DNA of 64,000 nt from contig NZ_CP133605.1 in the NCBI RefSeq assembly GCF_031199965.1, positions 4,310,501 to 4,374,500 on the forward strand. Direction: 5' to 3'. Source of the DNA: Paenibacillus sp. D2_2 (GTDB lineage Bacteria; Bacillota; Bacilli; Paenibacillales; Paenibacillaceae). Shown in pieces: positions 30,140 through 40,335 of this stretch (position 1 is the stretch's first letter; every line of letters starts with the position of its first letter). The translations under genes and the position numbers were made by a program. Below the pieces are notes generated by a model. The model was not told where the DNA came from. It saw only the letters and a list, made by a program, of their open reading frames with translations, and searched no databases.

Positions 30140-32698
30140 CTATAAATTTTCACCTTGAGAATTCGATTCTGTCGGCTTGTGCATCGCGTTCAGCATATTC
30201 GACACTCTCTGATATAGATATGAAATACCCAATAGTAGCAGACCAAAGCTGAAGTACGCGATGATCTTGCTACCGGTTGTCATCAAAGACAGATCAAAGA
30301 GCAGCATTTTTCCCGTAGACAGCGACGTCAACCCGAGTCCCATTCGACGGATAAAGACGTACCTCCTGTGGAACCCATATGCAATATAAGCGATCGCAAG
30401 CAGAAGGTAGGTTAAGCTGAACAGCCAGCTCACATCCCCTAGTCTAAATTGAATACCTAAAAAGGCGGTGGAAATGGCAAATATATAAACTCCGAGGCAT
30501 ACCGGAATCCATTCCAGCCCCCAGGCTTGGCGACCAATAACCCGAAGCAGTAAATCCCGTCCACTGAAAAAGACAAATACGTTGTACATGATCAAAATGA
30601 CCAGTGCCAAATAATTCTCAAACGAATTATATTCCCCGTTCGTATTCAATGCAGGCATCCCCAGCGTAACTCCCAAGGACATCACATACCCGATGAGATA
30701 CAGGATTCGGCTATAATATTTAATTACCCTGTCATACAATATCTTCGCCTTGTTCAAACCATAGGCCATACCGAACGTAATCACAGCAAAGAGCAGCCAT
30801 TGATAGAAGCTATATAAAATGGCGTCCGAAGGCATCAACGTCTTGTAGATCCGGTTGATTTCATACAGTAGGTAGAACCATATATTTACAGATGATATAT
30901 ACTTTAAGACCGCCAGCAGAGAATGATCTGACTGCTTATAGCGCTTGATCTCCTGTTCATCCCGAAGACGGTAACCATAGAAGCAAACCAAACCGATCAG
31001 ACCCATCGAGATAAAGCTGTATTTCCAAGCGAAATCAACTTCAGGATTACTGAATAAGCCTCCCACCAAATCGACCAGGATAAAAGCTCCCATCGTCAGC
31101 GCCAGAATCCCCCAGCCAATCCTCTCCACAAACTTCGAGCGCTGCAAATGTCCCAGCACGGAGAAGACGATTCCCTCAATTAGCCAGCCTAGCGACATAT
31201 AGTTAATTCCGAACTGGAAAGGGATAACGAGTAGGGAGAAGGTAAGAGATGTGCCATAGAACAACAGCCGCGTCTCGATTTCTTTGTCCAGATACTTGCG
31301 ATTGAAACGTCCGAGCCCGTAATAGACGACACAGAAAATAAGTGCGAGCAAGCCGCGCAACTGATTCCAGTCCGCCTTATCGAATAGGCTGTACATTATG
31401 CTACAACTGATAATCGTATTTAGTGCTAGCAATGAGAAGTCAAGCCAATTCAGCTTCGATTGATAACGGAACGGTACCCACAGCGTGATGCTGAGATACA
31501 TTAAGAATGTAATCAGTGCATAGCTGATGGCGATCACGGTTAGATCTGCAAGATTGACTAGGATTAGCATCGAGAGAGTGTTCAATCCAAAGCTTATGTA
31601 ATGAACGATTGGCCAACGTTTCCGGAAGGAAATAAGTAGAATCAGTGCATTGAGTAGGAATAAATATCCCATCGCTACATAAACAGCACTACCAGCCAAC
31701 CCATAAACCCCTAGATAGGAAAAGAACGGGAGATATCCTCCTACGAGTGCGAATGAACAAATCGTCTTAGATTGATATCGCAGTGACATTAGTGCAGCTA
31801 CTGCAGTTATTAATACGGAAAGTACTAGCCCCAGCGATAAATTGATAATTTCTAGCAGGAAATAGCTATAGAAGACAGAGCCATAGAGTACTGAGATCCC
31901 GCCTCCCAACAGTCCTAGGGCGAAAATCTGCTTATTTCTCCGGAACAACCATTCCCCGCCTGCTAGCATCAGTAGGCCTAGTACAAAGAAGATAGCTCCT
32001 TTTGTATATGCATTAAACCAATTGCCATATGTATATTTGAATGCCGCACCCACTCCAATAATCAGCAGCAGAATACCCAGCTTGTTAATCCAATTCAAGC
32101 CGATCTTCATCTCCAGTTGATTCTGCTTTATGCGACGTTGAATCGTATATTCGTCTACTCCTTCGGCCTCCAGGCTCTGATAACCATTCAGAGCTTCTTC
32201 ATGAATTCGCCGCTCTTCCGCATATAAGTACTGCCGGTGGCTCTGAATACGTTGAGTAACCTCTCCTTGGATATCGTCTAGCTTCGCGGATATCATCTGT
32301 TGATCGCCCTTTAAATAATGTTCCGCCTGTTCATACAATTTCTGTATTTTTTGCCTACTGGAATATTCAAGTGCTTGAAGTCGGTTCATATGTTGATGGG
32401 ACGCAGAGGTGAAATAAGTATTCAGCTTCTCCTGAGATACTCTGATGAAGGTGAGCTTCTCGTCCAGAATCTGCTCGGCCAGAGCTGTGCGGAGCCCTCC
32501 GTTCTCCTTCTCTAGCTGCTGCAACCTGCTCTCTAATGCCGTAACCTGCTGCTTATACTCCTCATAATTGCGCTTAAGCACTTCATTCTCTTGTACAAGA
32601 TCGCTTCCTTCGTATTCTTTAAGAAGTGCTTCATACTCATGGGCAATCATATTCTGTTGATCTCGAAGCATATTCAATCGGTCTTTGAATTCCCTCAT
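30140..32698 (-). CDS. DUF2339 multi-spanning membrane protein with N-terminal coiled coil
   Basis: Function unknown. 852 aa. Seen: about 180 residues of coiled coil (LKEYEGSDLV... LESRLQQLEKENGGL) followed by roughly 25 hydrophobic helices, the layout of the DUF2339 family. GLNWINKLGILLLIIGVG marks the start of the membrane part, as in relatives. The ATG at 32698 follows GGAGGAAGT. The stop codon is two bases from the outer end of the IS element, so the last residues or the original terminator may have been altered by the insertion. Confidence 0.88.
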   Translation of the reverse strand: MREFKDRLNMLRDQQNMIAHEYEALLKEYEGSDLVQENEVLKRNYEEYKQQVTALESRLQQLEKENGGLRTALAEQILDEKLTFIRVSQEKLNTYFTSASHQHMNRLQALEYSSRQKIQKLYEQAEHYLKGDQQMISAKLDDIQGEVTQRIQSHRQYLYAEERRIHEEALNGYQSLEAEGVDEYTIQRRIKQNQLEMKIGLNWINKLGILLLIIGVGAAFKYTYGNWFNAYTKGAIFFVLGLLMLAGGEWLFRRNKQIFALGLLGGGISVLYGSVFYSYFLLEIINLSLGLVLSVLITAVAALMSLRYQSKTICSFALVGGYLPFFSYLGVYGLAGSAVYVAMGYLFLLNALILLISFRKRWPIVHYISFGLNTLSMLILVNLADLTVIAISYALITFLMYLSITLWVPFRYQSKLNWLDFSLLALNTIISCSIMYSLFDKADWNQLRGLLALIFCVVYYGLGRFNRKYLDKEIETRLLFYGTSLTFSLLVIPFQFGINYMSLGWLIEGIVFSVLGHLQRSKFVERIGWGILALTMGAFILVDLVGGLFSNPEVDFAWKYSFISMGLIGLVCFYGYRLRDEQEIKRYKQSDHSLLAVLKYISSVNIWFYLLYEINRIYKTLMPSDAILYSFYQWLLFAVITFGMAYGLNKAKILYDRVIKYYSRILYLIGYVMSLGVTLGMPALNTNGEYNSFENYLALVILIMYNVFVFFSGRDLLLRVIGRQAWGLEWIPVCLGVYIFAISTAFLGIQFRLGDVSWLFSLTYLLLAIAYIAYGFHRRYVFIRRMGLGLTSLSTGKMLLFDLSLMTTGSKIIAYFSFGLLLLGISYLYQRVSNMLNAMHKPTESNSQGENL

Positions 32699-32884
32699 AC
32701 TTCCTCCTTTTTGCTTCTCATTTGGTTCGTTCTATATATTTCTATATCCCTCCACAAATTTCCTTTTGATTTTAACTATTTATGGTGCTACTTCGTCAGC
32801 ATCTGTCCATCCTTAAAATTCTCAAACGCTTCAATACTGCTTATGTAAACTCTTTGGTATGTTTTATCATATTTATATATACGC

Positions 32885-32916
32885 AAAAGAGGGAGAGTAA
32901 CGACTCTCCCTCTTTT
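32885..32916 (-). terminator. Terminator downstream of the DsbB-like gene
   Basis: Perfect 14-bp stem AAAAGAGGGAGAGT / ACTCTCCCTCTTTT with a 4-base loop; T-tailed in both directions. It lies 45 bases after the stop at 32961. Confidence 0.88.
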
Positions 32917-32960
32917 GAACTGGATAAGCTGCACCATTCACTTATCAGAAATCTATGAAG

Positions 32961-33422
32961 TTATACTTGCTGCGACTCTTGTAGATCGGTGGGTGCTTGC
33001 ACCTTCTTGTCTGACTTGCGAACTGCAAGCAAAAAAACAATGATCAAAATAAATGCGATCAGACACATCAGAGGAATTGTTAGAAAACCGAACCAGTTCA
33101 GATAGTCGAAGTCGCACGGTATGCCCACCTTGCATGGTAGTGCTTTAGCTAAGGCTGGAATTTTCTGTTCTGCATAATGATATACCGAGATGGATCCACC
33201 GATGAAACTAAGCGGGAGGATATAAGGGATCACATTCCGATCATTACGGTACGCTGCAATTCCGAGCAGTATCACTTGCGGGTACATGAATATACGCTGG
33301 AACCAGCACAGCCTGCACGGCTCAAAATGCAGTACTTCACTTAAGTACAAACTTCCTGCTGTAGCAACCATAGATACGATCCAGGCAAAATAAATACCAT
33401 AATTTCTGAACAAAGAACGCAC
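32961..33422 (-). CDS. bdbC: DsbB/BdbC-type disulfide oxidoreductase
   Basis: Quinone-dependent membrane oxidase that recharges a DsbA-like thiol oxidase with disulfides. 153 aa. Seen: four membrane helices, the first catalytic pair CRLC in the signature EPCRLCWFQR near residue 36, and the second pair in LPCKVGIPC near 97. The start is GTG 33422 with GGAGGAG eight bases upstream. Its natural partner, the DsbA-like protein, is the next gene upstream on the same strand, 85 bases away across a short copy of the dispersed repeat. Confidence 0.93.
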   Translation of the reverse strand: MRSLFRNYGIYFAWIVSMVATAGSLYLSEVLHFEPCRLCWFQRIFMYPQVILLGIAAYRNDRNVIPYILPLSFIGGSISVYHYAEQKIPALAKALPCKVGIPCDFDYLNWFGFLTIPLMCLIAFILIIVFLLAVRKSDKKVQAPTDLQESQQV

Positions 33423-33470
33423 TATTCTCGCTCCTCCCTTAATTAACGGATACAGTATACTACAGGTGTG

Positions 33471-33500
33471 TGTTCAAAAGCGGACTTTTGAACAACCTCT
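33471..33500. repeat. Minimal palindromic copy of the dispersed repeat
   Basis: TGTTCAAAAGCGGACTTTTGAACAACCTCT: two repeat ends back to back with no internal sequence. It sits between the DsbA-like and DsbB-like genes and could act as a weak stem-loop between them. Confidence 0.7.
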
Positions 33501-33507
33501 TCAGGTT

Positions 33508-34218
33508 CTAGTCCCCGAGTGCCACCTTAATCTGTTGCTCGAACTCAGCATAATCATCATAACGACCAAGGTACTCCACACCATTAATATAATAGGTTGG
33601 TGTTCCTGAGACACCTAGCTTACTTGCTTTACTCTGATGTTCGTTCACTTCTTTGATATAGGTCTGATTCTCGATATCTTTCCGAAGCAAGTCAAAATCG
33701 ATAGAGAGATTCGCCTGCTTCGCCAAATCTACCAAATAATCGGGAGTCGCCCATGCGAGCTTCTCATCCGGCTGATTGTGATATAAGGCATCAAAATAAG
33801 TCCAGTAATCATCCTTGTTCTGGTGGAATACTGACTGTGCAGCTAATGCGGCTGTTGTTGAATCCGGAGAGATGAAGGGCAGGTTCATGAAATAAAAAGC
33901 CACCTTCCCGGAATTTATATAATCGCTGGTCAAATGTGGTTTAATGACATCATTGGCCGTTTTACATGCTGGACACTTGAAATCGCCGAATTCGACTATT
34001 TTAATTGGAGCATCGGCTTGTCCTAACCTTGGAAGATTCTCATAGTCAAAAGATGCTGCCGACGCTTTAGGTTTTATTGATAGCACAACCACAATCAAAA
34101 TTAGCAAAATACCGACGGTCGAGAACCAGACAATCCGCCTTGTCCGTTGCTTCTTCTTCGCTTGCTCTGCGGCGGCATTGCGCTGTGCCATTGCGCTCTT
34201 TTGTTTTTTTGGTGGCAT
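33508..34218 (-). CDS. bdbD: DsbA/BdbD-like thiol-disulfide oxidoreductase, membrane anchored
   Basis: Extracytoplasmic thioredoxin-fold oxidase that introduces disulfides into exported proteins. 236 aa. Seen: a basic cytoplasmic tail, a membrane anchor (VWFSTVGILLILIVVVLSI), catalytic CPAC in FGDFKCPACK near residue 83, and the cis-Pro loop SGTPTYYING near 203, with an all-helical insertion between. It is upstream of bdbC on the same strand, matching the bdbDC pairing in Bacillus. Confidence 0.92.
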   Translation of the reverse strand: MPPKKQKSAMAQRNAAAEQAKKKQRTRRIVWFSTVGILLILIVVVLSIKPKASAASFDYENLPRLGQADAPIKIVEFGDFKCPACKTANDVIKPHLTSDYINSGKVAFYFMNLPFISPDSTTAALAAQSVFHQNKDDYWTYFDALYHNQPDEKLAWATPDYLVDLAKQANLSIDFDLLRKDIENQTYIKEVNEHQSKASKLGVSGTPTYYINGVEYLGRYDDYAEFEQQIKVALGD

Positions 34219-34356
34219 TCTATCCCCTTCTTTCTACCAAATTTTATTAGTTTATATTAGAATATCTTAAATGCCAACAATCCTGCAACCATTCTAGTTA
34301 CAAAAGCTTCTTTCGTCAAGTAATTACATCCTATCCATAATCATTCATAAAAAAAA

Positions 34357-34375
34357 GGCGACCCTGTCGGTCGCC
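34357..34375 (-). terminator. Terminator of ptsH-ptsI
   Basis: Stem GGCGACC / GGTCGCC with a 5-base loop; on the minus strand it is followed by eight T. It lies 37 bases after ptsI. Confidence 0.88.
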
Positions 34376-34411
34376 ATCATTCATTCTATATAATCAGTTC
34401 ATACTATCCCA

Positions 34412-36124
34412 TTATTCGCCGATCGAGCGAACGAGTTCTACCACCTGCTGTGCTGTCTGCAGGCCAATTGCCTTGGCTGCAAGCTGCTCCATCTCCACCT
34501 TAGACAGGCGAGAAATCTGTGAACGAGCCGGAAGAATGGATGTCGCGCTCATACTGAACTCATCAAGCCCAAGTCCGAGTAAGAGCGGAATCGCCGTAGC
34601 ATCACCGGCCATCTCGCCGCACATGCCAACCCAGCGTCCTTCTTGATGTGCTGCATCGATGACCATCTTCACCAGACGCAGAATCGCCGGATTGTATGGC
34701 TGATACAAGTAGGATACGCGTTCATTCATCCGGTCTGCGGCCATCGTATATTGAATCAGATCATTGGTTCCAATGCTGAAGAAATCGACTTCTTTGGCAA
34801 ATTGATCAGCTAGTACTGCTGTCGATGGGATCTCTACCATAATCCCTAGCTGAATTGAATCCGAGACCTGGATCCCTTCAGAAGCTAGCTTCTGCTTCTC
34901 CTCCAGGAGTAAAGCTTTGGCCTGACGGAATTCATCAAGTGTAGCGATCATCGGGAACATAATTCTCAAATTGCCATACACGCTTGCCCGTAGTAACGCG
35001 CGCAATTGTGTGCGGAATATATCTTGACGCTCCAGGCATAGTCTAACTGCACGGAATCCAAGGAACGGATTCATCTCCTTCGGCAGATCAAGATAAGGCA
35101 GTTCCTTGTCCCCACCGATATCCAGCGTTCTGACGACTACCGGCTTTCCTTCCATTCGTTCAAGAACGGTCTTGTAGGCATTGAACTGGACGTCTTCCGA
35201 TGGAAGCTCTGAGCGTCCCATATAGAGAAACTCTGTACGATACAAACCAACGGCTTCCCCACCGTTCTCAAGCACACCTGTAACATCATTCGGAGTGCCT
35301 ATATTGGCAGCAAGTTCTACATGAACACCATCCTTGGACTGAGTAGGAACCTCTTTAAGCTTCTTCCATTCCTCAATCTGACGGAGATATTGGTCACGTT
35401 TAAGCTGGTACTGCTGTAGTACCTCTTCAGACGGATTAACAATAACTTTGCCGTCCAAACCATCAACGATGACTGTATCTCCGCTATGGATTTGGGCCAT
35501 GACCTCTTGAGTGCCGACAACAGCTGGAATCTCCAGAGAACGGGCCATAATCGCCGAATGTGAAGTCCTTCCTCCGATGTTCGTCGTAAACCCTTTAACA
35601 TATTGCCGGTTCAATTGCGCTGTATCGGATGGAGTCAAGTCCTCAGCGATTACGATAACTTCCTCGCTAATATCGGCAGGATTGGTATAATTCAACCCTA
35701 GCAGATGAGTGAGTACCCGCTTGGTTACATCTCTCATATCTGCAGCGCGTTCTCTTAAGTAAGCACTCTTCATATTCTCGAACATCGAGATGAACTGCTT
35801 AGCTACTTCATCCAGCGCGTATTGAGCCGTCACCTTCTCGGCTGTTATCTTATCGCGAACAGCGTCAAGCAGCTCTGGATCATTCAGAATCAACAAGTGC
35901 GATTCGAAGATCTCCGCTTTTTTGGCGCCTAACTGTTCCTCAGTCCGCTGCTTGATCCCTTCGAGCTCCTTCTGCGATATAGCCAGAGCATCATCCAGAC
36001 GCTTCAGTTCCGAATCGGAATCAGCTGCATTCTCTTGATGCACTGTATAGTCAGGATGCTCCAGCCGGAATGCTGTTGCGATCGCCACTCCCGAAGATGC
36101 GGCAATTCCTTTAATCTCAAGCAT
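34412..36124 (-). CDS. ptsI: PTS enzyme I, phosphoenolpyruvate-protein phosphotransferase
   Basis: First enzyme of the sugar phosphotransferase system; takes phosphate from PEP and passes it to HPr. 570 aa. Seen: the phospho-histidine in [12 protein letters not shown] near residue 188, PEP-binding segments [10 protein letters not shown] (about 297) and [10 protein letters not shown] (about 455), and the active-site Cys region [10 protein letters not shown] near 502. The start overlaps the ptsH stop by eight bases, so the pair is translationally coupled. It ends in a strong terminator. Confidence 0.97.
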   Translation of the reverse strand: MLEIKGIAASSGVAIATAFRLEHPDYTVHQENAADSDSELKRLDDALAISQKELEGIKQRTEEQLGAKKAEIFESHLLILNDPELLDAVRDKITAEKVTAQYALDEVAKQFISMFENMKSAYLRERAADMRDVTKRVLTHLLGLNYTNPADISEEVIVIAEDLTPSDTAQLNRQYVKGFTTNIGGRTSHSAIMARSLEIPAVVGTQEVMAQIHSGDTVIVDGLDGKVIVNPSEEVLQQYQLKRDQYLRQIEEWKKLKEVPTQSKDGVHVELAANIGTPNDVTGVLENGGEAVGLYRTEFLYMGRSELPSEDVQFNAYKTVLERMEGKPVVVRTLDIGGDKELPYLDLPKEMNPFLGFRAVRLCLERQDIFRTQLRALLRASVYGNLRIMFPMIATLDEFRQAKALLLEEKQKLASEGIQVSDSIQLGIMVEIPSTAVLADQFAKEVDFFSIGTNDLIQYTMAADRMNERVSYLYQPYNPAILRLVKMVIDAAHQEGRWVGMCGEMAGDATAIPLLLGLGLDEFSMSATSILPARSQISRLSKVEMEQLAAKAIGLQTAQQVVELVRSIGE

Positions 36125-36392
36125 GGACTTCGCCTAACCCTTCGTTAACCATCACTTCCGCAAGCGCCTGAATAGCCTCTTCCGCTTGATCACCCTCAAC
36201 GATTAATTTCAGGGCATCCCCCTTCTCCAACCCAAGGGACAAGACACCAAGAATCGACTTCAAAGTTACCTTCTTACCATTTGCCTCAGCAAAGGCCTCA
36301 GAATCTTTAAATTTATTCGCCGTATTTACCAAAGCGGTAGCCGGGCGGGCATGAATTCCATCCTCATCAGTAATTCTAAAATTTTTTTCCAT
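36117..36392 (-). CDS. ptsH: PTS phosphocarrier protein HPr
   Basis: Small phosphocarrier between enzyme I and sugar permeases and, when phosphorylated on serine, the CcpA corepressor. 91 aa. Seen: active-site His in [10 protein letters not shown] (about residue 15) and regulatory Ser in [11 protein letters not shown] (about residue 46). It is upstream of ptsI on the same strand. A 526-base non-coding gap separates it from glcT, where ptsG would be expected in Bacillus. Confidence 0.96.
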   Translation of the reverse strand: MEKNFRITDEDGIHARPATALVNTANKFKDSEAFAEANGKKVTLKSILGVLSLGLEKGDALKLIVEGDQAEEAIQALAEVMVNEGLGEVHA

Positions 36393-36918
36393 GTTTATTT
36401 CATCTCGCTTTCCACAATTTTATGTCTGCAAATCTCTCTCCCTTAATAATACGGGAATGCGACATTATTTGCCAAATTGTAACTCACATTTCAATTGCAT
36501 CATATGAGAATAATTTCACCAAATTCTGTACTTTTATCAAATTCAAATCGAATTTATGACCACATAAGGGAGCGTTCCGGCGACCCCTTAAGTTGAGCAA
36601 CATCCCTCCTTTGGCTTACTATCTCAAAGGTAATTCAAAAAGTCCGCTTATGATAAGAAAACCTTTATCGAGGCCGTTTCATGACTGAAAACCGTCCTTT
36701 TTGAACTTGCATTTTTAAAAAACAAAAAGACATGAGCAATCAAGTCTCTCATTGCAAGCGCATATTCCTGGGGGTAGTATCCCCAACAAATAGCGTTACA
36801 ATCAAAACACTTTAATCAACTCATGCCTGATCGAATCAGTCACACATTGTGATAACATATTTGGCTTTTGTATTACTTGTTAAAAGTATAACAAACCTGC
36901 ATGGTGAGTGCAAGTTCC
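36393..36918. other. Gap between glcT and ptsH; ptsG absent, repeat copy present
   Basis: 526 bases without a supported gene. It holds a copy of the dispersed repeat (36628-36710), a weak minus-strand stem with a T tract around 36715-36750 (AGAGAC/GTCTTT followed by TTGTTTTTT), and presumably the ptsH promoter near 36460-36500 (a TTGAAA on the minus strand, with no clean -10). I see no remnant of an EIIC/EIIB coding frame. I could not identify a convincing GlcT RNA target. Confidence 0.6.
36628..36710. repeat. Copy of the dispersed MITE-like repeat (about 83 bp)
   Basis: Begins AGGTAATTCAAAAAGTCCGC and ends GACTGAAAACCGTCCTTTTTGAACTTGC. Both termini match the full copy at 58528-58700 in reverse complement; the internal part is shorter and diverged. 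Confidence 0.8.
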
Positions 36919-37767
36919 CTATTCTCCGGATTGTGCGGTAGTAATGCGTTGTAAATGCATCGTTAAATAACTGAGCTCAGCATGGCAAATTGGCTTATGC
37001 AGACGCTGCTCCATAATATCGGTCAGCTTCCCCGCTAATGTATACAACTTCGGGTATTCCTGTTGCAATAGCGTGTCCAATCGCTCGATTTCTCCAATAT
37101 GCTCGCCTCGGCGTACTCGCTCAATTGCAAATCTCAAATGGGTAAGAAGTCTGGAGTAATCCAGTGAATGGCGGGAAATTGAAATGTGCAGTTCCTGCTC
37201 AATGGCAGCTACCAAATCAGCTATCAATTGCGCATGACCCCGAACCTCGCTAATATGTCGATTTGTAATCGCGCTATTAATATGAAGCGCAACAAAACCA
37301 ATCTCGTCATCACCGAGGTCCACCCCCAACTTCTTATGAATCAGATCGATCGCATATTCAGCCAATTCAAATTCAAGGGGATATATCTCTTTTGTCTCAT
37401 ATAGAAAAGGATTATGGAAGGCAAGATCCTGTTCAGCACGCTTAATAGCGAATGCTAGGTGATCGGTTAGCGCAATATGTATATGTTCATTGAGCTCCGA
37501 TTGCGTTTTCCGGGAAATATACGAGATGATTTCGCCAATGACCTCGATCAGTTGTTCATCCACCTGCCGCACGAGCTGCTTGTACTGCTCCTGCTCCAAC
37601 TGACTCGTAAGAATGAACATTTTCTCGATCGCTTCAAGAGGAATGGTATCCCCGGTCTTGCGACTGAAACCGATGCCTTTGCCAATCACGACAACTTCAC
37701 CATGCTCAGGATGTTCGGCAATAATGACGTTGTTATTCAATACTTTGGCCACTCGTAGGCTCTTCAC
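36919..37767 (-). CDS. glcT: BglG-family transcription antiterminator, GlcT-like
   Basis: RNA-binding antiterminator controlled by PTS phosphorylation. 282 aa. Seen: N-terminal co-antiterminator RNA-binding domain (residues 1-55: VAKVLNNNVIIAEH, VIGKGIGFSRKTGD), then two PRD domains with conserved histidines (NEHIHIALTDHL, FVALHINSA, LLTHLRFAIER, LSYLTMHLQRI). Placement upstream of ptsH-ptsI on the same strand is as in Bacillus, where GlcT opens transcription into ptsG. Assignment to GlcT rather than LicT or SacT rests on this context. Confidence 0.88.
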   Translation of the reverse strand: MKSLRVAKVLNNNVIIAEHPEHGEVVVIGKGIGFSRKTGDTIPLEAIEKMFILTSQLEQEQYKQLVRQVDEQLIEVIGEIISYISRKTQSELNEHIHIALTDHLAFAIKRAEQDLAFHNPFLYETKEIYPLEFELAEYAIDLIHKKLGVDLGDDEIGFVALHINSAITNRHISEVRGHAQLIADLVAAIEQELHISISRHSLDYSRLLTHLRFAIERVRRGEHIGEIERLDTLLQQEYPKLYTLAGKLTDIMEQRLHKPICHAELSYLTMHLQRITTAQSGE

Positions 37768-37933
37768 ATTTGCACCTCATTTAATAAATATTCAGTTGTC
37801 CGGAACGCTTACACACATTATAACTGACCGAATAAAGCGTTGCCAGTAATTCTGGACAAAAGGCCATGATATCCAGAAATTTCTTGTGTTTTTGCCTAAA
37901 ATGGCAGCTTGTAAATTGGCAATGTAAACAAAA

Positions 37934-37959
37934 GACGTCTCACTTAAATGTGAGACGTC
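37934..37959 (-). terminator. Terminator of the floT operon
   Basis: Perfect 10-bp stem GACGTCTCAC / GTGAGACGTC with a 6-base loop; followed on the minus strand by TTTTGTTT. It lies 27 bases after the flotillin stop. Confidence 0.88.
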
Positions 37960-37986
37960 CGTATACATTATGCAAATATAAAGGAA

Positions 37987-39516
37987 TTATTCCTGTGGTG
38001 GATGGATCGGATTCACAAGGGAAGCTGGAGAATTCGCTGCAGTTGGAGCTGGATTCGTCTTTCTCTGTGTAAGCCCCTTGATCAGTTGATCCACTTCAAT
38101 ACCGGATATATTCTTGATCATTTCCGGAGCTGTGGCCATCAGTTCAGTCACATAATTACTGACACGAGCCGCACCTTCTCCCTTTCCAGTATCCACTACC
38201 GTAAGTTTATCGATCGATGCGATCGGAGCCGCGATCTTCCCTGCTAATTCAGGCAGCATCTTGGCAACGATATCGAGCACAGCCGCTTCGCCAAATTTCT
38301 GGAATGCATCGGCTAGCTTCTCCTTGGCTTCGGCCTCAGCCAGACCACGAAGTCGGATAATCTCGGCATCAGCCGTACCTTTGGCACGCTCCGCATCGGC
38401 GATCGCCAGACCTTCCAGGCGCTTCTGCTCGGCCTGAGCACGCGCTTGAGCTTCGATGGAATACTGTAATGCATCAGCCTCACGCATTTTACGTGCTTTA
38501 TCGGCTTCAGCAGCCTGTTCAACCGCATAACGGTCTGCATCAGCCTTCTTCTTCACTTCCGCATCATACTGCTTCTGCCGGACGACAATTTCCTTATCCT
38601 GCAGATCGATCTCCCGCTCTTTACGGACCAATTCTACCTTCATTTGTTCCTCGACCATGGTCTGCTTGGCCCGGGCTTCCTGAATATCATACGCCTGATC
38701 CGCTTCGGCCTTGGCCGTATCTTGATCCTTCTTAAAGGCTGCAACCTTCAGTTCCTTTTCCTTGGTCGCTTCTGCAATATTAGTATCGCGCAGCAACTCG
38801 GCTTTCTGTCCGGATTCCTCAGCAAGCGCCTTCTGAACCCTTGCGTCCCGAAGCGCCTCAGCCTCGGCGATATCTGCATCACGTTTTACAGCGGCGATCC
38901 GCGGTTTACCGAGCGCTTCCAGGTAACCATGCTTGTCACGCACATCCTTGATCGTAAACGACACGATCTGTAGTCCCATCTTCTTCAGATCACGGGCAGC
39001 TACTCCCTGTACCTCCTGGGCGAATTTATCGCGGTTGCGGTAAACCTCCTCAACCGTCATTCCGCCGAGAATCGAGCGTAAATGCCCTTCCAGTACTTCC
39101 TGAGCTTCACTCTTCAGCGCTTCAATTGGTTTGCCCATGAACTGTTCCGCTGCCGTAGCAACGTCCTCGACCGAACTTCCCACTTTAATGATGGCGACCC
39201 CGTCAGCGGATACTGGAACCCCTTGCTCTGTATAGACCTCTGGCGTCATCACATCCAACTTATGTGACAGCAAGGACATGAACTCCGCCTTCTGGAATAT
39301 CGGCCAGATAAATGCCCCGCCCCCACGAACGATCTTAATCTTGCGGCCAGACCCATCATCTGCCACATTTTTACTTCCAAGAAAGGAACCGGTTACAAGC
39401 ATCGCTTCATCTGGGCTAACCGTCTTATAGCGGGCCCAAAAGGCGATACCTAAAATAATAATTACAGCAATGATAATAAATGGAACTAGCATGTAATCTG
39501 GAATTGCATCGATCAA
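37987..39516 (-). CDS. floT: Flotillin
   Basis: Membrane scaffold of functional microdomains. 509 aa. Seen: an N-terminal hydrophobic hairpin (VPFIIIAVIIILGIAFW), an SPFH/band-7 domain (about 30-200), then a long Ala/Glu/Lys-rich coiled coil (EAEALRDARVQKALAEES and similar repeats) and a hydrophobic C-terminal patch (VLDIVAKMLPELAGKIAAP). The start is TTG 39516, immediately after the stop codon of the NfeD-like gene, whose terminal GAGGAG codons serve as ribosome site. The yuaF-floT order is as in Bacillus. Confidence 0.95.
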   Translation of the reverse strand: MIDAIPDYMLVPFIIIAVIIILGIAFWARYKTVSPDEAMLVTGSFLGSKNVADDGSGRKIKIVRGGGAFIWPIFQKAEFMSLLSHKLDVMTPEVYTEQGVPVSADGVAIIKVGSSVEDVATAAEQFMGKPIEALKSEAQEVLEGHLRSILGGMTVEEVYRNRDKFAQEVQGVAARDLKKMGLQIVSFTIKDVRDKHGYLEALGKPRIAAVKRDADIAEAEALRDARVQKALAEESGQKAELLRDTNIAEATKEKELKVAAFKKDQDTAKAEADQAYDIQEARAKQTMVEEQMKVELVRKEREIDLQDKEIVVRQKQYDAEVKKKADADRYAVEQAAEADKARKMREADALQYSIEAQARAQAEQKRLEGLAIADAERAKGTADAEIIRLRGLAEAEAKEKLADAFQKFGEAAVLDIVAKMLPELAGKIAAPIASIDKLTVVDTGKGEGAARVSNYVTELMATAPEMIKNISGIEVDQLIKGLTQRKTNPAPTAANSPASLVNPIHPPQE

Positions 39517-40057
39517 TTAGATCATCTCCTCTTCTTTACTGTTGTCATACAATTCGGATACGAGGGCGACTCCCTCCTTCATATCCACAACCACAACCTC
39601 TGTACCGACGGAAATATTCCTCTTATCCCAACTCGTTGCGATATGTAGCGTGTTCCCTCCCACCTGCTTAATCATGATTTCCCCGAAGCCCGCAGAAGCG
39701 ATTGGGATTGTAACTTCCCCTAGCTTGCCAGGGAGATCGGTCTCCGAAAAGCCAATTGAGTTCTCGCTGTTATCCATCGGCTTGACATAAATGAAATACA
39801 CGATGACGGAGAGGAGAAGGGCGATTAAGATCGAGAAAATAACAATCGAAGTACTTCCCAGGCTGGTATATTGACTTAACAAAATACCGCTGCCCCAAAG
39901 GTCGTAATCGCTGAAGCACTAATGATCGGCTTGAAGAAGTCAACGGAGATCAAATCGAAAACCCCATCGATCCAGCTTCCGATTATATCTCCCAGGAGCG
40001 TACTCACCAGAGCAAAAATCGCTCCCCTATAAAGCAGCCCCAAAATAATCCGTCCAT
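39517..40057 (-). CDS. yuaF: NfeD-like membrane protein, flotillin partner (two frame breaks)
   Basis: Short NfeD-family protein that accompanies flotillin. With two bases restored it is 180 aa, close to Bacillus YuaF. Seen: membrane helices near the N-terminus (LFWGCFIGGAIFALVSTLLG after repair) and in the middle (VIFSILIALLLSVIVYFIY), then a C-terminal OB-fold (LPGKLGEVTIPI ... GTEVVVVDMKEG). Frame breaks at CCCC 40024-40027 and near 39885-39888. ATG 40057 is preceded by AGGAGGGGAAGGG. The repaired protein fits far better than the unrepaired pieces. Confidence 0.85.
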
Positions 40058-40281
40058 CCCTTCCCCTCCTTAAATCTAAATGATTGATCATATCATGATA
40101 TGTAATATTTACTACGCAATATCCTAAATTTGGTTGCAACAGCCCCTTCCCAAATATTGCATCCAATTCCATTATACTCGTAACTCTAATGGAGCAACAG
40201 TGAATTTCCCTCAAACTTTATTCCTATTCTCCTAATATCGATATCCCTGTTTCGTTAGTTGCAAATTTCCTACAAAAAAAT

Positions 40282-40314
40282 AGGGCCAAGCACCCAACCT
40301 AGTGCTTAACCCTG
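40282..40314 (-). terminator. Terminator of galKET
   Basis: On the minus strand AGGGTTAAGCACT pairs with GTGCTTGGCCCT (two G-T pairs) and is followed by ATTTTTTTG. It lies just past the galT stop codon. Confidence 0.82.
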
Positions 40315-40335
40315 TTCATTTCAATGATTACTAAT

